Of a stretch of 64,000 nt of DNA, positions 8,895-21,218 are shown piece after piece (the stretch's first letter is position 1; the number at the start of each line of letters is the position of its first letter). The notes under the pieces are model-generated. The model was not told the DNA's origin and did not search any database. It worked only from the letters and a program-made list of their open reading frames with translations. The position numbers and the translations under genes were made by a program. The stretch lies in NCBI GenBank assembly GCA_001725155.1, contig MEFP01000006.1:310001-374000 (forward strand), read 5' to 3'. Source of the DNA: Lysobacteraceae bacterium SCN 69-320. GTDB taxonomy: Bacteria; Pseudomonadota; Gammaproteobacteria; Xanthomonadales; Rhodanobacteraceae.

Positions 8895-11800
8895 TCAGTG
8901 GAAGTTGCGCGCGGTGACGTCGATCTGCGGCAGCAGCCGCGACAGGTTCTGCAGCCGCTGTGCAACGAGATGGCAGACGCCGTCGACCTGCTGCAGCTGG
9001 CCGTCGATGCGCAGCACGGTGGATTCGAGCAGCTCGCGGCGATAGCGCAGCGCGACGCGTTCCCAGACCACGATATTGATGGGACCGAACTCGTCTTCCA
9101 GGGTGACGAAGGTGACGCCGCCGGCTTCGGGCGGCCGCTGCCGCACGGTGACGAGTCCGGCTACGCTGGCTTGCGCGCCGTGGGGCTGGTCGCGCAGATG
9201 ACGCGAGTCGCCGATGCGCCGGCGACGCAGCTCGCGGCGGATCAGGGCCAGCGGGTGGCTTTCCAGCGAATAACCCTGCGTCGCATAGTCGGCCTCGACG
9301 TTTTCGGCCGTGCTCGGCGGCCGCAGGCGCACTTCGAGTTCGGCGCGCTGCGCATCGGCCAGCAGCGGCGGCAGGCGTTCGGCACCGGCGCTGTACCAGC
9401 GTGCGCGGTGACGGTGGCCGGCCAGTTGCTGCAAGGCGCCGGCTTCGGCCAGACGGTCGCTTTCGAAGCGGCTCAGTGCGGCGCGCTGCACGAGGTCGGC
9501 CACGCTGACGAATGCGCGCGTCGCGCGCGCGGCGACGATGCGCACGGCGAGTGCTGAGGACGCGCCCTTGAGCAGGCACAGGCCCAGCCGCAGTGCATGT
9601 CCCGTGTCGAGGCGCTCCAGCGTGCAATGCCACTGGCTCTGCATCACGTCGATCGGACGCACGGTCACGCCGTGACGGCGCGCGTCCTGGATCAGTTGCG
9701 CCGGCGCGTAGAAGCCCATCGGCAGCGAGTTGAGCAGGGCGCAGGTGAACACGGCCGGATGGTGATGCTTGATGTAGGACGAGGCATAGGCCAGCAGCGC
9801 GAAGCTGGCCGAATGCGATTCGGGAAAGCCGTAGCTGCCGAAGCCCTTGATCTGGTTGAACAGTCCTTCGGCATAGGCTTCGTAGCCCTGCTGGCGCATG
9901 CCGTCGAAGATTTCCTTCTGGAACCTTTCCACGGTGCCGTCGTGCTTCCACGAGCCCATGGCGCGACGTAGCTGGTCGGCGCGCCCCGGCGTGAAGCCGG
10001 CGACGACCTGCACGAGCTTCATGACCTGTTCCTGGAAGATCGGCACGCCGTGGGTGCGTTCGAGGATGGCCTCGATGCGGTTCTTGCGTTCGGCGTTGCC
10101 GGCTTCGTTCTGCAGGGTGGATTCCGGATAGACGATGGGTTCCAGTCCTTTGCGCCGGCGCAGGTAGGGATGCACCATGCCGCCTTCGATCGGCCCGGGC
10201 CGCACGATCGCGATCTCGACGACGAGGTCGTAGAAATTCGCCGGCTTCAGCCGCGGCAGCATCGACATCTGCGCACGCGATTCGATCTGGAACACGCCGA
10301 TGGTGTCGGCCTGCTGGATCATCGCGTACGTGGCCTCGTCTTCAGGCGGCAATGTCGCCAGCGTGTAGTCCAGGTTGCAGTGCTCGCGCAGCAGATCGAA
10401 GCAGCGGCGCAGGCAGGTCAGCATGCCCAGCGCGAGGCAGTCGACCTTGAGCAGGCGCAGGGACTCGAGATCGTCCTTGTCCCACTGGATCACGGTGCGC
10501 TCGGCCATGCTCGCGTTCTCCACCGGCACCAGTGTGTGCAACGGGTGTTCGGAGATCACGAAGCCGCCGACGTGCTGCGACAGATGCCGCGGCGAGCCGC
10601 GCAGTTCCTCGACGAGCGCGACGAGCTGGCGCATGAGCCGGCTGGTCGGATCGAAGCCGCATTCGCGCAGGCGCTGGGCCAGCGGTATGTCGCCGTGGGC
10701 ATGCGAATAGGCATCGCTGAGCTGGTTCAGCTGGTCGTCTGCCAGGCCCAGGGCGCGGCCGACGTCGCGCGCGGCGCTCTTGCGCCGGTACATGATCACG
10801 GTCGCGGCCAGTGCGGCGCGCTCGCGGCCGTATTTGCCGAACACGTACTGGATGACTTCCTCGCGCCGTTCATGCTCGAAGTCCACGTCGATGTCCGGCG
10901 GCTCGTCGCGCTCCTCGGAAATGAAGCGTTCGAACAGCAGATTGCTGCGTACCGGGTCGACCGAGGTGATGCCCAGGCAGTAGCAGACCGCCGAATTCGC
11001 CGCCGAGCCGCGGCCCTGACACAGGATCGGCGGTTCCTGCGCGCGTGCCCATTGCACGATGTCGTGCACGGTAAGGAAGAAATGCTCGTACTTGAGCTTC
11101 TCGATCAGCGCGAGTTCGTTCTGCAGCTGACGCCGGTGTTTTTCTTCCACGCCTGCGGGCCAGCGATCGGCCGCGCCGGCCCAGGTCAGCGCGCGCAGAT
11201 GCTCGGTCGGGCGCAGGCCGGCCGGCACGACTTCGTGCGGATATTCGTAGCGCACGCTGTCGAGACGGAAACGGCAGCGTCGGGCGATCGTCAGGCTGGC
11301 CGCGAGCAGTTCGGGCGGATACAGGCGCTGCAGCGCGGCCGGCGGCCGCAGATGGCGTTCGCCGTTCGGGAACAGCGCATGGCCGGCCTGGTCGATCGTG
11401 GTATTCAGGCGTATCGCGGTCATGACGTCCTGCAGCGCGCGGCGGCCGCGCTTGTGCATGTGCACGTCGCCGGCCGCGACCAGCGGCAGGCCATATCGCT
11501 GCGCGAGCGCCTGCAGCGTGAGCAGGCGCTGTGCGTCGCTGCCGTCGCGGTGCAGTTCGACGGCGATCCAGCAGCGTTGCGGAAATACCTGCCGCAGCCA
11601 GTGCGCCTGCCGGTCGTGATCGGTGTTTGCGCTCGTCGTCTGGAGATTGGAACTGCTGCGGCCTGTTCGCGGTTTTTTCGTGACGGGCGCTGCAGCTGTG
11701 CGCGTCGCGGTTGTCGAAGCCGCTGGCGCAGTCGTGGCGCTCGTAGAATTCGAGGCAGTCGCCGTTGACGCGGCGTCAGTGAAAATTGCGTCCGGCGTGG

Positions 11801-12821
11801 GGCTCGCGGCGGTCGTCGCCATCGCGACGCTCGCGAAAATTGCGGCTGTCGAGGTGCTCATGGGCGTTGTCGCCGGCGCAACGTCGGTGAACATTGCGGC
11901 CGTCGTAACGTCCGTGGCACTCCGTGCTGTGGCGGATGCGGAATTCTTGTCGAGTGCGCCTGTTGCCGCGATTGTCGTCACTGCCGCCGCGGCAGATGTC
12001 GCTGCTGTCGCGGGTGTCGTCGTTGCAGCCGGTGCGGCAGTCGTGGTGGACGCAGCAGACGGCGACAGCGCCGGCAGCCATAGCGCGAGCAGGCCCGCGC
12101 TGCTGTCTTCGATATCGCTGCGGCAGACGCTGTATTCGCCTTTCTCGCTGCGCCGCCGCGCCCGCGTGATGATGCGGCAGAGGTGGCGGTAGCCATCCTG
12201 GTTCTCGACCAGCAGCACCAGGGAAGGGCCGTCCTGCAGATGCAGCTCGCTGCCGATGATCAGCGGCAGGTCGTGGTCGCGCGAGGCGTTGAACGCGCGC
12301 ACGATGCCGGCCAGCGAGCACTCGTCGGTGATCGCCAGCGCCGCATAGCCGAGCTTTTTCGCGCGCTCGAACAGCTCGTCGGCCGAGGACGCGCCGCGCT
12401 GGAAACTGAAGTCCGAGAGGCAGTGCAGTTCCGCGTAGCTGGCTTCGTCGGGTCCGGCCGCCGGCTCCTGTGGCGCCGGGCTGTCGGCTGCGGGATCGGT
12501 CGAGGAGAGAGCAGGTTCGACGACGGCCGGCGGCGATGCGCTGGCTGATGCCGGTGTCGACGCTGTTGGCGCTGTCGGTGAAGACGACGGTAGCGGCGTG
12601 CCCATGTCGCTATCGGTGGTGTCCTGGCTGCCGATACTGCTGTCGCCGTCGATAGTGCCGCCGCCACGGCCATCTTTATCGCCACGGGCATCGCTGTCGC
12701 TACGGTCCTCGGCGCGGACGTCGGCATCAGCGAGGCTGCCGCGGCTGTCGTGGCTGTCGGTTGCCTGCTGTGCAGCGCGCTGGCGCCGGCGCTCTGCCAG
12801 GTCGATCGGCGGGCCGCTCAT
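8895..12821 (-). CDS. dnaE2: DnaE2 (ImuC), error-prone DNA polymerase III alpha subunit with low-complexity insertions
   Basis: This 1308-residue protein is the SOS translesion polymerase of the ImuA-ImuB-DnaE2 mutasome. The PHP domain begins at YAELHCLSDFSF (about 129-140), the palm carries the catalytic triad pattern PDIDVDF, and helix-hairpin-helix and OB-fold regions follow. It exceeds the usual DnaE2 length (about 1030-1080) because of two additions: residues about 21-127, Ser/Asp/Ala/Pro-rich, before the PHP domain, and residues about 251-402, Thr/Ala-rich, inside it. The start overlaps the imuB stop (ATGA), as expected for translational coupling in an operon with lexA, imuA and imuB. 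Both additions stay in frame with no stops, so the gene appears intact. Confidence 0.93.
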   Translation of the reverse strand: MSGPPIDLAERRRQRAAQQATDSHDSRGSLADADVRAEDRSDSDARGDKDGRGGGTIDGDSSIGSQDTTDSDMGTPLPSSSPTAPTASTPASASASPPAVVEPALSSTDPAADSPAPQEPAAGPDEASYAELHCLSDFSFQRGASSADELFERAKKLGYAALAITDECSLAGIVRAFNASRDHDLPLIIGSELHLQDGPSLVLLVENQDGYRHLCRIITRARRRSEKGEYSVCRSDIEDSSAGLLALWLPALSPSAASTTTAAPAATTTPATAATSAAAAVTTIAATGALDKNSASATARSATDVTTAAMFTDVAPATTPMSTSTAAIFASVAMATTAASPTPDAIFTDAASTATASNSTSATTAPAASTTATRTAAAPVTKKPRTGRSSSNLQTTSANTDHDRQAHWLRQVFPQRCWIAVELHRDGSDAQRLLTLQALAQRYGLPLVAAGDVHMHKRGRRALQDVMTAIRLNTTIDQAGHALFPNGERHLRPPAALQRLYPPELLAASLTIARRCRFRLDSVRYEYPHEVVPAGLRPTEHLRALTWAGAADRWPAGVEEKHRRQLQNELALIEKLKYEHFFLTVHDIVQWARAQEPPILCQGRGSAANSAVCYCLGITSVDPVRSNLLFERFISEERDEPPDIDVDFEHERREEVIQYVFGKYGRERAALAATVIMYRRKSAARDVGRALGLADDQLNQLSDAYSHAHGDIPLAQRLRECGFDPTSRLMRQLVALVEELRGSPRHLSQHVGGFVISEHPLHTLVPVENASMAERTVIQWDKDDLESLRLLKVDCLALGMLTCLRRCFDLLREHCNLDYTLATLPPEDEATYAMIQQADTIGVFQIESRAQMSMLPRLKPANFYDLVVEIAIVRPGPIEGGMVHPYLRRRKGLEPIVYPESTLQNEAGNAERKNRIEAILERTHGVPIFQEQVMKLVQVVAGFTPGRADQLRRAMGSWKHDGTVERFQKEIFDGMRQQGYEAYAEGLFNQIKGFGSYGFPESHSASFALLAYASSYIKHHHPAVFTCALLNSLPMGFYAPAQLIQDARRHGVTVRPIDVMQSQWHCTLERLDTGHALRLGLCLLKGASSALAVRIVAARATRAFVSVADLVQRAALSRFESDRLAEAGALQQLAGHRHRARWYSAGAERLPPLLADAQRAELEVRLRPPSTAENVEADYATQGYSLESHPLALIRRELRRRRIGDSRHLRDQPHGAQASVAGLVTVRQRPPEAGGVTFVTLEDEFGPINIVVWERVALRYRRELLESTVLRIDGQLQQVDGVCHLVAQRLQNLSRLLPQIDVTARNFH
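11691..11906. repeat. 54-bp in-frame tandem repeat within dnaE2
   Basis: Degenerate 54-bp units encode an 18-residue repeat on the minus strand (residues about 306-377). Key residues of the unit are Ala-(Ile/Met)-Phe-(Thr/Ala)-(Asp/Ser)-(Val/Ala)-Ala near its start. The DNA marker GAAAATTGCG starts at 11781 and again at 11835, and GAACATTGCG at 11889, exactly 54 bp apart each time. Three copies are clear and a fourth has decayed. Confidence 0.8.
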
Positions 12822-15163
12822 GCGAACCAGCCGTGCAGCATCCAGCCTTCCGTGGCGCCGGCCGGCAGGAAGGCCCAGGCGCGCTGACCGCTGGCGCAGC
12901 GCACGACGTAGTAGTCGCGGCGCACGTCGCCACCGTCCCACCAGCCGCTTTCGATGCGTTCGGGGCCCGACAGGATCTGCGTCAGCGGCTGGCGCAGCGG
13001 AATGGGCTGAGGCAGCAGCCAGAGCGGTCGCGCGGCGTGCGGCGCGGCATGGGCGCCGATGCCGGTGACGAACCCTGAGCGCGAGCCGGAGCCGGCCATC
13101 GTGTCCGGCGTCGTCGCTGCAGCGAGACGGGATCTGTCGGCGTCAGCCGGTTTGGCCTTGCGGGCACTGCTCTGTGTCGGTCTGGCCGGCTCGCGCGTCG
13201 GCGCGCCCGGTGCGATGAAGCGCCAGGCGCGTTCGGGTCTGTGGTCGGCGACGCAGGCCAGCTGCTGCAGCGCCTCGTCGCCGAGACGGCTGCGCAGGCG
13301 TTCGGTCAGCGCGGGCCAGTCCAGGCCTTCGCTGCGCGCCGGTTCGAACAGGTCGCGATGGCCCGGCCGGAACGGCGGCAGGTCGTCGGCGATCAGCGCG
13401 ATCGCGCTGACCTGCGCGCCGATGGACGCGCGTTCGAGCCGGCCGCGGCAGAACTCGTACAGCGCGGCGGCTTCGCGCTGCACGCTGACGAGGCCGACCG
13501 GTAGGCGCGTCGCGGCACGATCTTCGTGTTCCAGGCGCAACTCGAAGCGCTGCACGCCGCCGTCGCGCACGAGCAGATAGCGTGCGAGTTCGTGCACGAG
13601 CCGGCGCAGCGGAAACAGCAGCGGCTGCCAGTTGTCGACGAGCGCATCGAGCTCGATGCGCCGCGCGAAGCGGTCGGGCGGTTGATACAGCGCAAGGCTT
13701 TCGACGGCCTCGCCGCGCAGCACGGCCAGGGTGTGCATGCCGGCCGGGCCCAGGCGCCGGGTCAGCTCCAGACGCGGCACGCGCCAGAGATCGCGCAGTT
13801 CGCGGAAACCCATGCCCTGCAATTGCGCGATGCTCTGCGCCGGCAGGCCGCTCAGCGCGAGCGGCGTGCGTTCCAGTGCCGTATGCATGGCCGCGTGCTG
13901 GCGTAGCGCGATCTGCTCGTAGCTCAGCGCGAGCACGCGCGCTGCCGCGGCGATCGGCGCCACGCCGAGGCGATAGGCGCCGAAGCCCAGTGTCTGCAGT
14001 TCCGCATGCAATTGCCGCTGCAGCGCCGGCCAGCCTTTGAACAGGGTCAGGCTGGCGCCGACTTCGAGCCAGACCGTATCGGGTTCGCCACGGCTGACCT
14101 GGGCGCTGAAACGATAGGCCCAGGTCGCCAGCAGTTGCAGTGCGCTGCGTTCGGCATCGGGTTCGCGCCGGCGCGCATCGAGCCCGGCGCACAGCGCGCG
14201 TGCCGTGGCGAGCACGAGTCCCGGTCGCACGCCGCGCGCCTGCGCGGCCTCGTTCGCATGGACGACGACGGGACGCTGGCGCGGCCCCTCGAAGAGCGCG
14301 CAAGGCCGTTCGCTCGACGCCTCGTCCGCGAATACGGCATGCAACGGCAGCGCGGGAAATTGGAAGCAGGCCCAGAGCACGGTAGCGGCGGTCGGCGGTA
14401 CGGCAGCGGAGGCGGGCGGGGGAGCGGCAGTGTCGGGCGGAGGATGCGGCGACGGCGGCGCAGAAGCTGCGACAGCCGGCATTGGGCTGGCATTGCCGCG
14501 GCGGCGATGCAGCGCGCCGGCACTGACGCAGGGATCGGCAGTGGCGGGGGGCTCGATCCCTACGAATGCCGTCTGCGACATCTGCCGACAATGGAGCGCC
14601 GCGACATGGCGGTCATTGTCCGTATCCGATCGTCCGGGCAAAGGCGGAGCCGCGATGCTGCGGATGGCACGAAGCGTTGCCGCAACGTCGCTTTCGTTGC
14701 CGGTGCGCACCACCGTCGAAGCAGCGCCTTCGCCGGCAGTGCGTGTCGCTGTCGGCGTGTTGTCTCCGTTGCCGGCTCGCACCGTCGGCGAGGCGCCGTT
14801 TTCATTGCGGGTACGCACCACTGTCGAGGCATTGCCTTCATCCCCAGCGCGTGCCGCCATCAAGGCGTGATCCTCACCGTCTGCCTGAATTGCCGCCGAA
14901 TCGTCGCCTTTGCCATCAACGCGAGCCGTCGCGGCGTCGTTTCCATTGCCTGGGCGTGCAGCCGTCGATGCGTGATCATCATCGCCGATGCGCGTCGCCG
15001 CCGAGGCGGCAAGGTGGATGGCGGGCATCACAAGGTTGCCGGCCTCGATGGCTGTCGGTCGTGCTGCCTGTGCGTCATGGGAAGCAACGGCAGCATTGCC
15101 TTGGCTCGCAGGGGATTGCCGGCCCGGATCAGTGCAAGGCAGACAGGCGACGGAAGATGCCAT
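12818..15163 (-). CDS. imuB: ImuB, Y-family-like mutasome hub protein with very long repeat-bearing leader
   Basis: ImuB is a catalytically inactive Y-family polymerase relative that links DnaE2, ImuA and the sliding clamp. The conserved part starts near residue 263 (LWACFQFPALPLHAVFA), where the metal-binding Asp residues of active Y-family enzymes are absent. It ends with the ImuB-like GWMLHGWFA. The protein is 781 residues against about 480-520 usual, because of a leader of about 260 residues. In the leader, residues 55-162 form nine 12-residue tandem repeats and residues 228-262 are Pro/Ala-rich. AGGAG lies six bases before the ATG at 15163, so the leader is probably translated. The stop overlaps the dnaE2 start. 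Confidence 0.88.
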   Translation of the reverse strand: MASSVACLPCTDPGRQSPASQGNAAVASHDAQAARPTAIEAGNLVMPAIHLAASAATRIGDDDHASTAARPGNGNDAATARVDGKGDDSAAIQADGEDHALMAARAGDEGNASTVVRTRNENGASPTVRAGNGDNTPTATRTAGEGAASTVVRTGNESDVAATLRAIRSIAAPPLPGRSDTDNDRHVAALHCRQMSQTAFVGIEPPATADPCVSAGALHRRRGNASPMPAVAASAPPSPHPPPDTAAPPPASAAVPPTAATVLWACFQFPALPLHAVFADEASSERPCALFEGPRQRPVVVHANEAAQARGVRPGLVLATARALCAGLDARRREPDAERSALQLLATWAYRFSAQVSRGEPDTVWLEVGASLTLFKGWPALQRQLHAELQTLGFGAYRLGVAPIAAAARVLALSYEQIALRQHAAMHTALERTPLALSGLPAQSIAQLQGMGFRELRDLWRVPRLELTRRLGPAGMHTLAVLRGEAVESLALYQPPDRFARRIELDALVDNWQPLLFPLRRLVHELARYLLVRDGGVQRFELRLEHEDRAATRLPVGLVSVQREAAALYEFCRGRLERASIGAQVSAIALIADDLPPFRPGHRDLFEPARSEGLDWPALTERLRSRLGDEALQQLACVADHRPERAWRFIAPGAPTREPARPTQSSARKAKPADADRSRLAAATTPDTMAGSGSRSGFVTGIGAHAAPHAARPLWLLPQPIPLRQPLTQILSGPERIESGWWDGGDVRRDYYVVRCASGQRAWAFLPAGATEGWMLHGWFA
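14678..15001. repeat. 36-bp in-frame tandem repeat array in the imuB leader
   Basis: Nine consecutive degenerate 36-bp units encode 12-residue repeats on the minus strand. The approximate pattern is Thr/Ala-Val/Ala-x-Arg-Thr/Ala-x-Asn/Asp/Gly-Glu/Gly-x-x-Ala-Ser; clear members include TVVRTRNENGAS and TVVRTGNESDVA. At the DNA level the related strings TTCGTTGC (14693) and TTCATTGC (14801) are 108 bp (3 x 36) apart, each followed by a near-identical CGCACCAC.GTCGA.GC block. Confidence 0.82.
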
Positions 15164-15169
15164 GGCGTT

Positions 15170-15174
15170 CTCCT
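15170..15174 (-). promoter_or_regulatory. Ribosome-binding site that fixes the imuB start
   Basis: AGGAG on the minus strand, six bases before the ATG at 15163. It is the best Shine-Dalgarno I see in this stretch and is why I take the long leader as translated rather than starting ImuB at an internal Met (for example residue 195 or 229). Confidence 0.7.
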
Positions 15175-15338
15175 GCCGGTGGCGGCGGGAGCGCGCTCCG
15201 CGCGCGCCGCACGCTGTCGACTGCCGGCGACAGCGTCGTCGCGCGCGGAGGGCTACCGGTCGCTGCGGCGGATCCGCAGCGCGTTCGTTGCATCGGCCGG
15301 AATCGTCGCCGGTGGACGATGTCGTGCCGGCGCAGGAC

Positions 15339-15971
15339 TCAGCCGTTCCATCGCAAGCGCGTGTCGCGGCGCGTGTCCAGGCCGCCGCGACATTTCAGTA
15401 CCTCGATCTGCGTGGTCTCGCTGTCGTTGGCGACGAGCAGGCGCAGTCCCGACGGGCTCGGGTTCTGCGCCGCCGTGGCAGGGCGGAACACGAAGCCCAG
15501 GGTCGCGCCGGTTTCCGCGGCAAGCTGCAGCCGGCGCAGCTGCGCGTAGTCGGCCTTGTGCAGCCAGCACAGCACGGCGCCACAACCGCCGGAGCGCAGG
15601 CATTGTTCGGCGCTCCAGCTGCTGTCGCCGGCGTCGGCCTGGATGTGCGTGACGAAGTTCAGGTCCACGCCCTGGGCCTGCAGCGCCGGCGCGTACGGGA
15701 TATAGGGCGGCGCGACGAAGACGACGCGCCGGCGCCGCCGGGTCAGCTCGGCCAGGGCCGGCAGCAGCAGGCTCAGCTCGCCGAGGCCGTCCTGGGTGAA
15801 CAGGATTTCCGACAGCGCACCGAACGGCCAGCCGCCGCCGGGCAGCAGGCGGTCGAGCTCGGCGCAGCCGGTGGCCTGGGTGCGCAACATCGGCGCTGCG
15901 GTGGACGAGCGGCGCCAGATGCCGGGATGGCGCAGGACGTCGTTGAGGCTGGAGGCGGAAGAAGCGGACAT
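15339..15971 (-). CDS. imuA: ImuA, SOS mutagenesis accessory protein (RecA/SulA-like)
   Basis: This 210-residue protein opens with a segment ending at ATGCAELDRLLPGGGWPFG, the characteristic N-terminal region of ImuA, followed by a RecA-like fold (FVAPPYIPYAPAL and AVLCWLHKADY regions). ImuA interacts with RecA and ImuB and is needed for DnaE2-dependent mutagenesis. It starts three bases after the lexA stop; the 175 bp to imuB contain no other gene. Its normal length contrasts with the enlarged ImuB and DnaE2. Confidence 0.9.
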   Translation of the reverse strand: MSASSASSLNDVLRHPGIWRRSSTAAPMLRTQATGCAELDRLLPGGGWPFGALSEILFTQDGLGELSLLLPALAELTRRRRRVVFVAPPYIPYAPALQAQGVDLNFVTHIQADAGDSSWSAEQCLRSGGCGAVLCWLHKADYAQLRRLQLAAETGATLGFVFRPATAAQNPSPSGLRLLVANDSETTQIEVLKCRGGLDTRRDTRLRWNG

Positions 15972-15974
15972 GGC

Positions 15975-16601
15975 TTATCCCTGACGGATCACGCCGACAT
16001 AGAGGCCTTCGATCGCGAAGGCGTTCGTGCGCCGCGGATCGACTTCGATCGGCGCGAAATCCGGGTTTTCCGACAGCAGCAGCAGGCGGTCGCGCTCGCG
16101 GCGCAGGCGCTTGACCGTGATCTCCTCGTCCAGCCGCGCGACGACGATGCGGCCGTCGTCGGCGCTCGGCGTGCGATGCACGGCGATCAGGTCACCGTCG
16201 AGGATGCCGGCGTCGCGCATCGACAGGCCGACGACGCGCAGCAGGAAGTCCGCCCGCGGCCGGAACAGCGCCGCGTCGATCGCGTAGCGCGCCTCGATGT
16301 TCGCGTCGGAAAGAATCGGCACGCCGGCGGCGACGCGGCCGACCAGCGGCAGCTCGCGCAGGGCAGGCCGCTGGCGTTCGGCCTGGTGCGGCAGGCGCAG
16401 GCCGCGGTGCTGCGGCAGGCGTTCCAGCGCGCCCTTGCGCACGAGCGCCTCGACATAGTCCTGGGCCGAGCTGTGGCTGCGCAGGCGCAGGGCCTCGGCG
16501 ATCTCGCGCAGGCTGGGCGCGCTGAGGTGTTCGGCCACGTACTCGGCGATAAAGTCGAGCACGCGTTGCTGGTTGGCGGTCAGGGCGGAGTCGGAGTGCA
16601 T
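15975..16601 (-). CDS. lexA: LexA repressor (LexA2 type), first gene of the imu operon
   Basis: This 208-residue protein has an N-terminal winged helix (QQRVLDFIAEYV to RKGALERLP) and a C-terminal S24 self-cleavage domain. The cleavage site Ala-Gly lies in VAAGVPIL, the catalytic Ser in VGLSMRDAGI and the catalytic Lys in EEITVKRL. RecA filaments stimulate self-cleavage, which derepresses the regulon. Its position directly ahead of imuA-imuB-dnaE2 is the arrangement of the second LexA of xanthomonads and some pseudomonads. A separate LexA1 probably exists elsewhere in the genome. The start ATG lies one base from the operator at 16603-16623. Confidence 0.93.
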   Translation of the reverse strand: MHSDSALTANQQRVLDFIAEYVAEHLSAPSLREIAEALRLRSHSSAQDYVEALVRKGALERLPQHRGLRLPHQAERQRPALRELPLVGRVAAGVPILSDANIEARYAIDAALFRPRADFLLRVVGLSMRDAGILDGDLIAVHRTPSADDGRIVVARLDEEITVKRLRRERDRLLLLSENPDFAPIEVDPRRTNAFAIEGLYVGVIRQG

Positions 16602-16602
16602 G

Positions 16603-16623
16603 CGTACGAATGTACGTATGTGC
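16603..16623. promoter_or_regulatory. Overlapping LexA2-type operators before lexA-imuAB-dnaE2
   Basis: The plus strand reads C-GTAC-GAAT-GTAC-GTAT-GTGC, so three half-sites are spaced eight bases apart. The first pair is a GTACN4GTAC dyad (16604-16615), extended to CGTAC/GTACG. The second pair is GTACN4GTGC (16612-16623), which from memory is the LexA2 consensus described in Pseudomonas putida. The site touches the lexA start codon, so bound LexA would block its own operon. Confidence 0.72.
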
Positions 16624-16686
16624 CTGGACGAGTGCAAGTGCCCGCAAGAAAACCGGCAGATCTCTTGGGGAACCTCGGAACGAATC

Positions 16687-16722
16687 GCGCCGCGGCCGGA
16701 CCCGAAGGACCGGCCGCGGCGC
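16687..16722 (-). terminator. GC-rich hairpin after the czcCBA operon
   Basis: A perfect 13-bp stem (16687-16699 with 16710-16722) encloses a 10-base loop just past the czcA stop on the minus strand. There is no U-tract, so it may be Rho-assisted or protect the 3' end. It separates the efflux operon from lexA. Confidence 0.5.
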
Positions 16723-16732
16723 GCCGTGTCGC

Positions 16733-21214
<4,482 letters not shown>

Positions 21215-21218
<4 letters not shown>

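Noticed and set aside
11691..11906. CRISPR array or origin iterons
   Set aside because: The 54-bp units are in-frame coding repeats with no unique spacers, and no replication genes are near.
11616..12071. The low-complexity stretch read as a separate gene, intron-like element or frameshift
   Set aside because: The DnaE2 frame stays open on both sides and the PHP domain resumes (QVFPQRCWIAVELHRDG), so it is an in-frame insertion.
14678..15001. CRISPR array
   Set aside because: The 36-bp units are contiguous and degenerate, with no spacers and a coding period of 12 residues; no cas gene is nearby.
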